DNA of 64,000 nucleotides from Chitinophaga pinensis (GCA_945874665.1 CAMCHJ010000007.1:38550-102549), one strand, 5' to 3'. Shown: positions 18,059 to 27,479, counted from the stretch's first letter. Numbers and translations: made by a program. Notes: a model not told the origin generated them from the sequence alone.

Positions 18059-18730
18059 ATGGAAGAGTTACAACCCGCCTTTATCCCCTATGTCGGGGCA
18101 AATTTTAGTCTCGAAGAAAGCGTACAGCGTGCCGAAGACTTCGCGGCTGATTTGCAAAAAAGGCGTAGTGTTCGCGACTTCAGCACGCAGGACGTGCCCA
18201 AATCGATTATCGAGTCCTTGATCAAGGCTGCAGCGGCTGCCCCATCAGGTGCAAACCGACAACCTTACACTTTTTGCGCCATTGCCAGTCCTAAAATCAA
18301 AAAAAAGATCCGTGAAGCCGCCGAAAAGGAGGAGTTTATCAATTATAACGGCCGCATGGACACTCAGTGGCTCGATGATCTCAAACCGCTAGGTACCGAT
18401 TGGCACAAGCCCTTTCTAGAAACAGCACCTTGGCTCATCGTAGCCTTTAGAAAAGGATATGAAATAGAAAGTGATGGGAAGCACCAAAACTACTACGTGC
18501 AGGAGTCTGTAGGATTGGCTTGTGGATTTTTGCTTGCTGCCATACACCAGGCCGGCCTCATTACCCTTACCCATACACCGAGCCCCATGGCTTTTTTGCA
18601 AAAGATACTCAAACGCCCTGAAAACGAAAAGCCGTTTCTACTACTGCCAGTAGGATACCCCGCCAAAGACGCTCAAGTGCCAAACCTGCGTAAGAAAAGG
18701 CTGGAGGAAGTCTCCGTTTGGTACCTTTGA
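18059..18730 (+). CDS. Nitroreductase family FMN oxidoreductase
   Basis: A 223-residue flavoprotein of the nitroreductase fold. RRSVRDF near residue 38 and PSGANRQPYTF near 63 form the FMN phosphate/ribityl-binding segments, and GLACGFLLAAIHQAGL is the conserved core helix. Sequence style is nearest the subgroup containing iodotyrosine deiodinase/BluB-like proteins, but the exact substrate (quinone, nitroaromatic or halo-aromatic) cannot be told. The start is chosen at the second of two adjacent ATGs from promoter spacing. It is monocistronic and convergent with purE. Confidence 0.8.
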   Translation: MEELQPAFIPYVGANFSLEESVQRAEDFAADLQKRRSVRDFSTQDVPKSIIESLIKAAAAAPSGANRQPYTFCAIASPKIKKKIREAAEKEEFINYNGRMDTQWLDDLKPLGTDWHKPFLETAPWLIVAFRKGYEIESDGKHQNYYVQESVGLACGFLLAAIHQAGLITLTHTPSPMAFLQKILKRPENEKPFLLLPVGYPAKDAQVPNLRKKRLEEVSVWYL

Positions 18731-18750
18731 ACAGCAGCTTTAAAAGTGCA

Positions 18751-19275
18751 TCAATCGTGGCCCTTCAAAAAGTCGCGCCAGCCACCAGCTTCTAAGTCCT
18801 TGGCATCGTCGATCACCTTTTCGCGCAACCGCTCTTTGAACTCCCGCACCCGTTGCATGACCACGGCATCGTGAGAAGCCACAATTTGAGCGGCTAAAAT
18901 GCCAGCATTGCGGGCACCGTTGAGTGCCATAGTGGCCACGGGAACACCAGCCGGCATTTGCAAAATCGACAAAACCGAATCCCAGCCGTCGATGCTGTTG
19001 CTCGACTTGATGGGCACCCCAATCACGGCCAAGGGCGTAATAGAAGCCACCATGCCTGGCAAATGGGCGGCGCCACCAGCTCCAGCAATAATCACTTCAA
19101 GGCCCTTACCAACTGCTTTTTGTGCATAATCGACCATGCGCTCAGGCGTACGGTGCGCCGAAACCACAGTGAGCTCGTAGGCCACACCTAGTTCTTCTAA
19201 AACAAGGGCGGCTTCTTTCATGATGGGTAAGTCGCTGCTGCTACCCATGATAATTCCAACTTTGGCTTGCGTCAT
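18751..19275 (-). CDS. purE: N5-carboxyaminoimidazole ribonucleotide mutase PurE
   Basis: A 174-residue class I PurE that rearranges N5-CAIR to CAIR in purine synthesis. Key segments are GSSSDLPIM (phosphate/ribose binding), the catalytic-histidine motif SAHRTPERM, AGAGGAAHLPGM and the 40s-loop partner GVPIKSSNSIDGWDS. Its ATG overlaps the purK stop (ATGA), so the two successive enzymes are translationally coupled. Confidence 0.95.
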   Translation of the reverse strand: MTQAKVGIIMGSSSDLPIMKEAALVLEELGVAYELTVVSAHRTPERMVDYAQKAVGKGLEVIIAGAGGAAHLPGMVASITPLAVIGVPIKSSNSIDGWDSVLSILQMPAGVPVATMALNGARNAGILAAQIVASHDAVVMQRVREFKERLREKVIDDAKDLEAGGWRDFLKGHD

Positions 19276-20429
19276 TTGCTGATTACTTTTAGTTGATGTT
19301 GAACTTTTTTAGCTAAAACCCGGGCTTCAGCCAAGGTTTTCCGGAGAATGGTAACATGGCCCATCTTGCGAAACGGGCGCGTTTGCCTTTTGCCATACAC
19401 ATGTAAATATACACCGTCGAGTGCCATGATGTGCTCGGCACCTTGGTAGTACACTTCACCACTGTGGTTTTCAGTGCCAACGAGGTTTACCATCACACTG
19501 GGACTGTGCAGGGCAGGATCGCCAAGCGGCAAGCCCAAAATTCCTCGTAAATGTTGCTCATATTGCGATGTATAACAGGCTTCGATGGTAAAATGACCGC
19601 TGTTGTGCGGTCGTGGTGCAGCCTCATTTACCAACAAACGGCCATCTTTGGTCATAAAAAACTCTACCGCCAACAAGCCGCATAAATTTAACTCTCGGAT
19701 GAGGCGGGTGGCCAGTACTTCGGCTTCGGCCAGCACGTGTGCGGGGGAGCTAGCAGGACACTCCACTTCTTCTACCAAATTAGCTTCGGGATGGAATACC
19801 ATTTCGCAGGCAGGAAAGCAGCGCACCTCATCTTGGGCGTTGCGTGCGGCAATCACCGCAATTTCAGCAGCAATCGGCGCCAGCTCTTCACACAAACAAG
19901 CCACATGTGGCAAGTCATTGAGGTCTTCTGCCGTTCGAATTACCTTCACCCCTTTGCCGTCGTAGCCAAAACGGGTCGATTTCCAAACAAAAGGCAGCGC
20001 TTGGCGGCCTTCGCGTACGGCATCTTCTAAAGTCACCACACCGGGATAAAAGCTTGCCCCAGTAGTTGGGAAATTCTTCTGTAGGTAAAACTGTTTCTGA
20101 ATGCCCTTGTCTTGGATGATGCCCAAGCCCTCCGGATCGGGATGCACCTGCTTGCCCATGGCTTTAAGTGCTTGCAAGGCCTCCGTATTTACGTGTTCAA
20201 TTTCGATGGTGATCACATCACAATCGCGACCAAAAGCCACCACCGTATCATAATCCATCAAATCACCTTGTATAAATTCATTACAAGCAATAGCGCAGGG
20301 GGCATCGGCCGAAGGGTCAAGCACCCGGGTGCGTATGTCGAGCCGGCGGGTATCATACAGCAGCATCTTACCCAGCTGTCCGCCGCCCAAAATACCCAAT
20401 GTAAAATCTGAAGAAAAGAGGGTTTTCAC
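19272..20429 (-). CDS. purK: N5-carboxyaminoimidazole ribonucleotide synthase PurK
   Basis: A 385-residue ATP-grasp enzyme that makes N5-CAIR from AIR, bicarbonate and ATP. The N-terminal LGILGGGQLGKML is the PurK nucleotide-like loop, and ATP-grasp features include FVWKSTRFGYDGKG and EEVECPASSPA, with VNEAAPRPHNSGHFTIEA at the metal/ATP site. The start is GTG at 20429, supported by a perfect -7 element 4 nt upstream and the absence of an upstream ATG. It leads a purK-purE operon, divergent from tetR. Confidence 0.95.
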   Translation of the reverse strand: MKTLFSSDFTLGILGGGQLGKMLLYDTRRLDIRTRVLDPSADAPCAIACNEFIQGDLMDYDTVVAFGRDCDVITIEIEHVNTEALQALKAMGKQVHPDPEGLGIIQDKGIQKQFYLQKNFPTTGASFYPGVVTLEDAVREGRQALPFVWKSTRFGYDGKGVKVIRTAEDLNDLPHVACLCEELAPIAAEIAVIAARNAQDEVRCFPACEMVFHPEANLVEEVECPASSPAHVLAEAEVLATRLIRELNLCGLLAVEFFMTKDGRLLVNEAAPRPHNSGHFTIEACYTSQYEQHLRGILGLPLGDPALHSPSVMVNLVGTENHSGEVYYQGAEHIMALDGVYLHVYGKRQTRPFRKMGHVTILRKTLAEARVLAKKVQHQLKVISK

Positions 20430-20433
20430 CTCG

Positions 20434-20441
20434 CAAAAATA
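20434..20441 (-). promoter_or_regulatory. -7 element TATTTTTG of purK-purE
   Basis: Perfect TAnnTTTG on the minus strand, 4 nt before the GTG start at 20429. A transcript starting about 4 nt downstream would begin at the GTG. Confidence 0.6.
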
Positions 20442-20556
20442 GGGATAAAAACGAGAAGGCTGCGGTTCAATTGCAAGTCAAGGCTCCCGAAAGTAGCCAA
20501 TCTCAGAAACACCGTCTAAAATTTGACCCGATTTCAAAAACAGTAAGAACAAAAAC

Positions 20557-20576
20557 TTGTTAATCTAATTTAACAA
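20557..20576. promoter_or_regulatory. Inverted repeat TTGTTAA-N6-TTAACAA (TetR operator candidate)
   Basis: Perfect 7-bp arms with a 6-bp spacer in the purK/tetR intergenic region, 57 bp before the tetR ATG. Size and symmetry suit a TetR-family dimer. Confidence 0.45.
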
Positions 20577-20588
20577 ATAAACCACATC

Positions 20589-20616
20589 GGAAACGATTAT
20601 AGTATAAAAAGTTTCC
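20589..20616. promoter_or_regulatory. Inverted repeat GGAAAC-N16-GTTTCC overlapping the tetR promoter
   Basis: Six-bp arms at 20589-20594 and 20611-20616 end 1 bp before the -7 element, so a bound protein would block the efflux operon promoter. The wide spacer makes it less typical than the repeat at 20557. Confidence 0.4.
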
Positions 20617-20617
20617 A

Positions 20618-20625
20618 TAGTTTTG
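20618..20625 (+). promoter_or_regulatory. -7 element TAGTTTTG of the tetR efflux operon
   Basis: Perfect TAnnTTTG, 7 nt before the tetR ATG at 20633. Confidence 0.6.
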
Positions 20626-20632
20626 TGCCTCG

Positions 20633-21274
20633 ATGTTAGAACAAGTAAGACATTTACTCGACCGTACGCGGGATTTATTTTTCCGTTATGGCATCAAAAG
20701 CATGACAATGGATGACATTGCCAGGCAATTGGGCATGTCTAAAAAGACCATTTATACGCATTTCCCAGACAAAAAAACGATGCTCAAGGCCATGATGTCG
20801 GACTTTTTGAACTGCCACCACCAAGAAGTGCAGCAGGCCAAAAAAGACAGCGGCAATGCCATTGAAGAAATGTTTGTGATTGCCGGCTTGGGCATGGAGC
20901 GCATGGACAAAATCACCCCGGGCTTCATTTTCGACCTGCGCAAATACCATGGCGACATTTGGTCGACTTTCGAAACCTTCCGGAATACCTCCATCTACCA
21001 AGAAGTAACCAGTAATTTACGGCGCGGCATCAGCGAAGGTTTATTTCGAGAAGATGTTGACATCGAAATAGCTGCCCACATGCACATTCAGCACCTCAAC
21101 TTAATTGTTGATCCGGGTAGTTTTTCACAAACCAACAAACCAGTACGCAGTATTTTATACACCATCATGATCACCTTTATCCGTGGTTTAGCCACTACCA
21201 AAGGCCTTAAGGAACTTGACAAAATGATGGCCAACACCAGCTTGTTAAACCAATCCAATTCTATACAATCCTAA
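20633..21274 (+). CDS. TetR/AcrR family transcriptional regulator
   Basis: A 213-residue regulator with an N-terminal helix-turn-helix (about 20-50; MTMDDIARQLGMSKKTIYTHF is typical of TetR). The C-terminal ligand/dimer domain is variable. As first gene of an RND efflux operon it most likely represses the operon and itself, responding to a pump substrate. Its stop overlaps the tolC-like start as TAATG. Two inverted repeats upstream are operator candidates. Confidence 0.9.
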   Translation: MLEQVRHLLDRTRDLFFRYGIKSMTMDDIARQLGMSKKTIYTHFPDKKTMLKAMMSDFLNCHHQEVQQAKKDSGNAIEEMFVIAGLGMERMDKITPGFIFDLRKYHGDIWSTFETFRNTSIYQEVTSNLRRGISEGLFREDVDIEIAAHMHIQHLNLIVDPGSFSQTNKPVRSILYTIMITFIRGLATTKGLKELDKMMANTSLLNQSNSIQS

Positions 21275-22626
21275 TGTACCTACTCAAACGCCTCCCCGCT
21301 CTGGCTGTGTTGCTGCTCCTATTCGGTAACAGTATGGCCCAGGCACAAAGCAGTTTTACCTTGAAAGAAGCCGTTGATTACGCACTTCAAAACAATGTAA
21401 AAGCCAAAAATGCCCAGCTCGACGTGCGCATTGCCAAAATGAAAGTGCGTGAAATTACCACCATTGGTTTTCCGAAAATAAGTGCTTCTTACGGTGTTAA
21501 CAACAACTACATCATTCAAAGGGCCATTATTCCCGATGGAGGTATCTTTGGAGGCACTCCCGGTCAGCCTTTGGCACTCGAATTTCAGCCTCAATACGGC
21601 GGCAATGCTTCGCTAAACCTCAACCAATTGTTGTTTGATGGCTCATACATTGTAGGCTTACAGGCTGCTCAAACCTATCGTGACCTCGCTGCACGTTCGA
21701 ACGAAATGACCCAAGTAGAAGTCGCTGAAAACGTCAAGAAAGCGTATTACGGGGTTTTAGTAATGAAGGAGCGAAAGGAATTGTTAAACACATCCTTACT
21801 GCTTCTCGACAGCACACTTGCTGAAATGAAGTCGATGTATGCCAACGGTTTTATCGAAAAAATAGATGTAGATCGGTTACAAGTGCAGCGTAACAATTTT
21901 GCGGTAGAGCGTGATAAAATCAATCGTTTTGACGAAATCACCTTGCTTTTGCTCAAGTTTCAGATGGGCTACCCGCTTGATCAACCCCTTGTGCTAATTG
22001 ATAAACTGCGTGAAGTTGCCTTTGATGACAACATCCTCGAGCAAACAGGGGTAAATCCGATGGACCGCCCCGAAATGCGCCTCCTACAAACCCAAAAAGC
22101 AGCTACTAAATTAGAGCTCAAAAACATCAAAGCGGGATACCTGCCATCGATTGGCATTCAGGCGTCACGCGGGGCTTTGGCTGGTGCCAATAACTTTGAC
22201 CAAGTGCTTGACCCCAATGGCAGCTGGTTCGCCTATGGCGCTGTTGGCATCGGCGTAAATTGGAACATCTTCGACAGCTTTACCAAACGCTATCAAGCCC
22301 AGCAAAAGCGTATTGAGATAGAGAAGGTTGATAACACCATCTTTGATTTTAACAAGGCGGTGATGCTGCAATCGAGCCAAGCCAGCATCATGCTCCGCAA
22401 CAGCTACGAAACCATGAAAGTGCAGGAGCAAAACCTCCAACTGTCAACCGACGTATTGCGCGTGAGCCGCATCAAATACCAAGAAGGCGTAGGCTCGAAC
22501 CTCGAAGTAATCAATGCAGAAGCTGGATTTAGAGAGGCGCAAGCCAATTATTACAATGCGGTGTATGACTTGCTCATCGCCAAAGTAGAGCTTGAAAAAG
22601 CCAAAGGACAACTATTACTCAAATAA
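21274..22626 (+). CDS. TolC-family outer membrane efflux channel
   Basis: A 450-residue outer membrane factor with a signal peptide (about 1-24, ending MAQAQ). It shows the duplicated TolC/OEP arrangement: long helices rich in Gln, Asn and Ala, with motifs such as LKEAVDYALQNN (28-39) at the start of the first repeat and GSNLEVINAEAGFREAQANYYNAVYDL near the C terminus. It provides the exit duct for the adaptor and RND pump encoded downstream, 18 nt before the adaptor gene. Confidence 0.92.
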   Translation: MYLLKRLPALAVLLLLFGNSMAQAQSSFTLKEAVDYALQNNVKAKNAQLDVRIAKMKVREITTIGFPKISASYGVNNNYIIQRAIIPDGGIFGGTPGQPLALEFQPQYGGNASLNLNQLLFDGSYIVGLQAAQTYRDLAARSNEMTQVEVAENVKKAYYGVLVMKERKELLNTSLLLLDSTLAEMKSMYANGFIEKIDVDRLQVQRNNFAVERDKINRFDEITLLLLKFQMGYPLDQPLVLIDKLREVAFDDNILEQTGVNPMDRPEMRLLQTQKAATKLELKNIKAGYLPSIGIQASRGALAGANNFDQVLDPNGSWFAYGAVGIGVNWNIFDSFTKRYQAQQKRIEIEKVDNTIFDFNKAVMLQSSQASIMLRNSYETMKVQEQNLQLSTDVLRVSRIKYQEGVGSNLEVINAEAGFREAQANYYNAVYDLLIAKVELEKAKGQLLLK

Positions 22627-22644
22627 AAACGACCCCCACCTAAT

Positions 22645-23763
22645 ATGTTACGTAAATTACTTTTCGCAGTCATCGCCCTTGCTGGCATCACTGCTTGCAG
22701 CACCGAGGCAACCTCTGATAAAGCTGCCCTTTTAGAAGACCTTAAAAAACAGCAGGCCGAGCTCGCCATCCAAATCAAGCAGCTCGAAAGCGAGTTAACC
22801 GAAAGCGGCGAGCTGCCTCCTAGCGGCAAGCAAGTGGTTGTTGAAGGCGTGGAAAGCGGTCCATTTGAAACCTACCTCGAAGTACAAGGCCGCGTTGATG
22901 CGCGTGAAAGTTTAGATGCTACCGCAGAAAACATGGGCATTGTTCGAAGCATCAACGTAAAAGCTGGTGATAAAGTAGCCAAAGGAGCTGTGTTGGCCGA
23001 GCTCGACAACGACTTGCTCAAGCGCTCCATCGATGAAGTAAGAACTCAGTACGACTTTGCCAAACAACTTTTTGTGAAGCAAGAAAACCTTTGGAAGCAA
23101 AAAATAGGCTCAGAAGTACAGTATTTGCAAGCCAAAAACCAAAAAGAAAGTTTAGAAGGTCGTTTGGCCACTTTGCAAACCCAGCTCAACATGTCCCGCA
23201 TAACGGCACCCGTAGCTGGCACGGTAGACGAAGTAAATATAAAGTTAGGCCAGGCAGTTAGTCCCGGGCTCCCTGCCTTTAAAGTAGTAAACTACAACAA
23301 CATGCGCGTAGTTGCCGAATTGGCCGAATCCTACATTTCGAAAGTCAAAAAAGGTGATGATGTATTGTTGTACTTCAAAGACTACGACAAAGAATCGCCT
23401 GCCAAGATAAGCTACGTAGCCAAAACCATCAATCAAATGAACCGCACCTTTCGGGTTGAAACCGACCTCGATACCCGTACTGCTACTTACAACCCCAACA
23501 TGATCGTAGTGCTGCGCATCAACGATTATGCCGTTGATTCGGCCATCACCGTACCCATCAACCTCATTCAGCGCGCTGAAACAGGCATGTATATAATGGT
23601 TGCCGAGCAAAAAGACAAGCAGTGGTTTGCACGTCGCCAAGCCATAAGCACTGGCAAAACGTATGGCTCACGCACCGAAATCACGGCCGGACTCAGTCTC
23701 AGCAGCAAGCTCATCACAGTAGGTTACGCCGACCTCAACGAAGGTCAGGAAATACGCTTCTAA
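22645..23763 (+). CDS. RND efflux periplasmic adaptor (membrane fusion protein)
   Basis: A 372-residue lipoprotein adaptor. Lipobox AGITAC places the lipidated cysteine at residue 18. A short coiled coil follows (about 28-55), then barrel-sandwich, alpha-hairpin and beta-barrel regions; GIVRSINVKAGDKVAKGAVLAELD and ITAPVAGTVDEVNIKLGQAVSPG are the two halves of the lipoyl-like domain. It links the inner-membrane pump to the TolC-like channel. The N-terminal coiled coil ahead of the lipoyl half is an extension seen in many Bacteroidota adaptors. Confidence 0.92.
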   Translation: MLRKLLFAVIALAGITACSTEATSDKAALLEDLKKQQAELAIQIKQLESELTESGELPPSGKQVVVEGVESGPFETYLEVQGRVDARESLDATAENMGIVRSINVKAGDKVAKGAVLAELDNDLLKRSIDEVRTQYDFAKQLFVKQENLWKQKIGSEVQYLQAKNQKESLEGRLATLQTQLNMSRITAPVAGTVDEVNIKLGQAVSPGLPAFKVVNYNNMRVVAELAESYISKVKKGDDVLLYFKDYDKESPAKISYVAKTINQMNRTFRVETDLDTRTATYNPNMIVVLRINDYAVDSAITVPINLIQRAETGMYIMVAEQKDKQWFARRQAISTGKTYGSRTEITAGLSLSSKLITVGYADLNEGQEIRF

Positions 23764-23778
23764 GCCCCAAAAACGCAA

Positions 23779-26700
23779 ATGAACGACTTAAAGCCATTCA
23801 AAGAATTTAAGCCTACCAGTTGGGCCATCGACAACAGGATCACCATTTTTATCCTGTCGGCGATCATCACCCTGGCCGGCTTTTCGGTGTATAACTCCAT
23901 CCCCAAGGAGCAGTTCCCCGAAATTGTAATCCCCACCATCTACGTAAGCACCGTGTACCCAGGTACCTCGCCTGCCGACATGGAAAACTTGGTGACCAAG
24001 CCCATTGAAAAGCAAATCAAGGGCATTTCGGGTATCAAAAAGCTCACTTCTAACTCGCTACAAGACTTTTCGAACGTCATTGTAGAGTTTGACACCGATG
24101 TAGACGTGACCGTGGCGAAGCAAAAAGTAAAGGATGCGGTCGACAAAGCCCGTTCTGAGCTACCTAAAGACCTCCCCCAAGACCCAACGGTGCTCGAAAT
24201 CGACTTGTCGGAGATCCCAATCATGTTCATCAACCTATCGGGCAAAATCGATTTAGCCAAGTTAAAAGACTATGCCGACGATCTTAAAGACGTGATCGAA
24301 GGTGTAAGCTCGGTAAACCGCGTAGACCTTGTAGGAGCACTCGAGCGCGAAATACAGGTAGATGTGGACATGTACAAAATGCAAGCCGCCAAAATCACAA
24401 TGGATGATATTGAGCGCGCCATCAAGTACGAAAACATGACCATTTCGGGCGGTAGCATCAACACCGGTGAAATGAAAAGGGCCATCCGTGTGGCCGGTGA
24501 ATTCAAAAAAGTAAGCGAGCTCAGCAACATCATCGTCACCAGCATGCCTGGCACGCCAGTGTACCTCCGCGACATCGCCACCATTACCGACGGATTTAAA
24601 GAAAAAGAGTCGTTTGCCCGCTTAAACGGCGAAAACGTAATCACCCTCAACGTCATCAAGCGATCAGGCGAAAACCTCATCAGCACCGCCGACGACATCC
24701 GGGCGATACTCGACACCCAGCGCGAAAAGCTGCCGACCGAGCTTAAAATCACCGTTACTGGCGACCAAAGCACCTTTACCCGCACCACGGTGCACGACCT
24801 CACCAACACCATCATCATCGGCTTTATACTCGTAACCTTGGTGTTGATGTTCTTCATGGGTACCACCAACGCCATGTTTGTGGGCTTATCGGTACCGCTT
24901 TCGAGCTTCTTGGCCTTCTTGTTTATGCCGAGCATCGACTTTACCATGAACATGATCGTGCTGTTTTCGCTCCTCATGGCGCTCGGCGTGGTGGTGGATG
25001 ATGCCATTGTGGTGGTAGAAAACATCCACCGTTTGTATGGGAATGGGCGACGAAAAATCGACAAAGCCGCTAAAATGGCTGCTGGAGAAATCTTTTTGCC
25101 CGTATTGGCAGGTACCGCAACCACCATTGCCCCTTTCTTGCCATTGGCCTTTTGGAGTGGCGTGGTAGGTAAGTTCATGTATTTTTTACCCATCACCCTC
25201 ATCCTCACCCTCACAGCATCCTTACTAGTAGCTTACATCATCAACCCGGTTTTTGCGGTGCAGTTTATGAAGCCCGAACACAAAAGCATTGGTCCAGTTG
25301 AGCAAAAGCGCAAAAAACGTTCCCTTGTACTCCTCTCCATTGGCTTTGCCGCGGCTGCCATGATTGCCCATCTGATGGCTTCACCGGGTATTGGTAACTT
25401 CCTCCTTTTTGTAGTAGGCGTGTTGTGGTTGAACCGTTATGTACTCACCCCAGCCATCCTCAACTTCCAAGAAAACCGCTGGCCAAAGGCGCAAGGCGCC
25501 TACGAAAAACTGTTGCGTTGGGCGTTGCGCGGGGCCAATCCCCGTTGGATCTTAGGCGGCACCGTTGCTGTGTTTATCGGCACCCTCTTTTTAACCGTGT
25601 GGGCAGCTCAAATTGGCCGTTTGAAAGTCGATTTCTTCCCACAAGGCGACCCCAATTTTGTGTATGTGTACATCACAACGCCAGTAGGTAGCGATCAAAA
25701 TTATACCGACAGCATTACCAGGGTGGTTGAAAAGCGCGTAGCCAAGGTCATCGGCAGCGATAATCCCATGATTGAGTCGGTGATTGCCAACGTAACCATT
25801 GGTGCTGGTGATCCAATGGCTGGCGACCGCGCTGCTGCGCCTAACAAAGGCAAGGTAACCGTGGCTTTTGTTGAATTTGCGAAACGTGAAGGTGGCCAAA
25901 CGCAACCCGTGCTTAACGAAATTCGCGAGGCTGTAAAAGGTATTGCAGGCGTTGAAATTTCAGTCGACAAAGAGCAAAACGGCCCACCTACCGGCAAGCC
26001 CATCAACATTGAAGTGAGCGGTGATGATTTTGAGGTGCTCGGACAAATTTCAGCAGGCCTCAAGCAGTACCTCGACTCGCTCGATGTACCTGGTGTGGAA
26101 GAGCTCAAAAGCGACCTCGAGGCCAGCAAGCCTGAATTACTCATTGCCATTGACCGCGAGCGTGCCCAGCGCGAAGGCCTGAGCACCGCCCAAATCGGTT
26201 CTGAAATCCGTGCCGCTGTTTTCGGCAAAGAAGTCAGCAAATTCCGTGATGCAAACGACGAAATTCCCATTCAGCTACGCTACGACGAAGTGAACCGCAA
26301 AGACGTAGACCGCTTGATCAACGCACGCATCACCTACCGCGATATGAACGCTGGAGGTGCCATCCGCCAAATTCCGCTTTCTTCAGTGGCACGCATCCAG
26401 TACACCAACAGTTATGGTTCGATTAAGCGCAAAGACCAAAAAAGGGTGGTGACCATCAGTTCAAACGTACTCGGTGGTTTCACAGCCAACCAAGTGGTGG
26501 CCGAAATCAACAAATCAATCTTAGAATTCGACGTGCCTGAAGGTTATAGCATTGCTATGACTGGTGAGCAAGAGGAACAGGCCGAATCTGGCCGCTTCCT
26601 CTCCAACGCCTTGTTGATCAGTGTGGGTTTAATTTTTATGATTTTGATCATCCAATTTAACTCCATCAACAAAACCCTCATCATTCTGAGTGAGATTTTG

Positions 26701-27189
26701 TTGAGTATCATAGGTGTATTGCTTGGCTTCATCATTACAGGTATGAATATGTCGGTGGTGATGTCGGGCATCGGCATCGTAGCGCTCGCTGGTATTGTAG
26801 TTAAAAACGGCATCCTCATTGTGGAATACATTGATGTAATGCTCGAAAAACCAGGTATAAGCCTCAAAGAAGCCATCATTGAAGCTGGTAAAATCAGAAT
26901 GACGCCCGTAATGCTCACCGCCCTTTCGACTATTTTAGGCTTGATTCCGCTGGCGGTAGGTTTGAACATCGACTTCGGATCGTTGTTTACAGAGCTCAAT
27001 CCAAAAATATTTTTTGGTGGAGATAGCGTTACCTTCTTCGGGCCTTTGAGCTGGACGATCATCTTTGGACTAACTTTCGCTACATTTTTAACATTGGTGT
27101 TGGTTCCTGTAATGTATTATGTATCGATGAGGAACCAGGTTCGAAGAAAATATTTAATTAGAAAACTAAAGAGGTTAGCTTTTCGTTAA
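23779..27189 (+). CDS. RND efflux transporter permease (AcrB/HAE family)
   Basis: A 1136-residue inner-membrane pump with the RND plan: one helix, a large periplasmic loop (porter and docking), five helices, then the repeat. The proton-relay motif VVDDAIVVVENIHR lies near 404-418 (TM4 Asp pair), and NGILIVEYID is the equivalent TM10 region. It is somewhat longer than AcrB (about 1040); the extra residues fall in a hydrophobic insertion after TM6 (about 505-560). Substrate range (drugs, bile-like compounds or metals) is not readable; lack of CusA-type methionines argues against copper. Last gene of the operon, followed by a terminator. Confidence 0.92.
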   Translation: MNDLKPFKEFKPTSWAIDNRITIFILSAIITLAGFSVYNSIPKEQFPEIVIPTIYVSTVYPGTSPADMENLVTKPIEKQIKGISGIKKLTSNSLQDFSNVIVEFDTDVDVTVAKQKVKDAVDKARSELPKDLPQDPTVLEIDLSEIPIMFINLSGKIDLAKLKDYADDLKDVIEGVSSVNRVDLVGALEREIQVDVDMYKMQAAKITMDDIERAIKYENMTISGGSINTGEMKRAIRVAGEFKKVSELSNIIVTSMPGTPVYLRDIATITDGFKEKESFARLNGENVITLNVIKRSGENLISTADDIRAILDTQREKLPTELKITVTGDQSTFTRTTVHDLTNTIIIGFILVTLVLMFFMGTTNAMFVGLSVPLSSFLAFLFMPSIDFTMNMIVLFSLLMALGVVVDDAIVVVENIHRLYGNGRRKIDKAAKMAAGEIFLPVLAGTATTIAPFLPLAFWSGVVGKFMYFLPITLILTLTASLLVAYIINPVFAVQFMKPEHKSIGPVEQKRKKRSLVLLSIGFAAAAMIAHLMASPGIGNFLLFVVGVLWLNRYVLTPAILNFQENRWPKAQGAYEKLLRWALRGANPRWILGGTVAVFIGTLFLTVWAAQIGRLKVDFFPQGDPNFVYVYITTPVGSDQNYTDSITRVVEKRVAKVIGSDNPMIESVIANVTIGAGDPMAGDRAAAPNKGKVTVAFVEFAKREGGQTQPVLNEIREAVKGIAGVEISVDKEQNGPPTGKPINIEVSGDDFEVLGQISAGLKQYLDSLDVPGVEELKSDLEASKPELLIAIDRERAQREGLSTAQIGSEIRAAVFGKEVSKFRDANDEIPIQLRYDEVNRKDVDRLINARITYRDMNAGGAIRQIPLSSVARIQYTNSYGSIKRKDQKRVVTISSNVLGGFTANQVVAEINKSILEFDVPEGYSIAMTGEQEEQAESGRFLSNALLISVGLIFMILIIQFNSINKTLIILSEILLSIIGVLLGFIITGMNMSVVMSGIGIVALAGIVVKNGILIVEYIDVMLEKPGISLKEAIIEAGKIRMTPVMLTALSTILGLIPLAVGLNIDFGSLFTELNPKIFFGGDSVTFFGPLSWTIIFGLTFATFLTLVLVPVMYYVSMRNQVRRKYLIRKLKRLAFR

Positions 27190-27241
27190 GCTCTCAAGAC
27201 ATACCAGCGCAAGTTGGTAGTTTTTCATAGGTTTAGTTTGG

Positions 27242-27277
27242 TTAACCCTTGGACTGAGAAGTCCGAGGGTTTTTTTT
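27242..27277 (+). terminator. Intrinsic terminator of the efflux operon
   Basis: AACCCTTGGAC (27244-27254) pairs with GTCCGAGGGTT (27261-27271, one G-T pair) around a 6-nt loop and is followed by a run of Ts. It lies about 55 nt after the RND stop. Confidence 0.85.
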
Positions 27278-27284
27278 ATGGAGA

Positions 27285-27378
27285 TGTGACCCCGCTGCGG
27301 TCAGTCAAGGGTGCTTCGCGTTTGTTGGGATGTTATGGATGTGTGACCTCTCCAACATCAGTCAGGGGTGCTTCTGCG
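27285..27378. repeat. Two degenerate 36-37 bp direct repeats
   Basis: Copy A (27285-27320) and copy B (27342-27378) share TGTGACC, then TCAGTCA, then GGGTGCTTC and a final GCG, with a 9-bp variable insert after TGTGACC. The period is 57 bp. In copy A the insert creates a small hairpin (CCGC-T-GCGG). No gene is present. The unit looks like an intergenic repeat element. Confidence 0.6.
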
Positions 27379-27467
27379 AAGCGGCCATTCCTGTAACGAT
27401 GCGCAATCCTGTTCGAAGGAGTTGGAGCTGGTTTTGTAATAAATGATGGCATTCGGGGGCAATCGCG

Positions 27468-27475
27468 TATTTTTG
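27468..27475 (+). promoter_or_regulatory. -7 element TATTTTTG of rsmA
   Basis: Perfect TAnnTTTG, 4 nt before the GTG at 27480. Confidence 0.6.
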
Positions 27476-27479
27476 AAGT

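Noticed and set aside
24270-25214. 314-codon minus-strand frame inside the RND permease gene
   Set aside because: Composition is Met/Ser/Thr-rich as expected from the complement of a membrane protein; no family resemblance.
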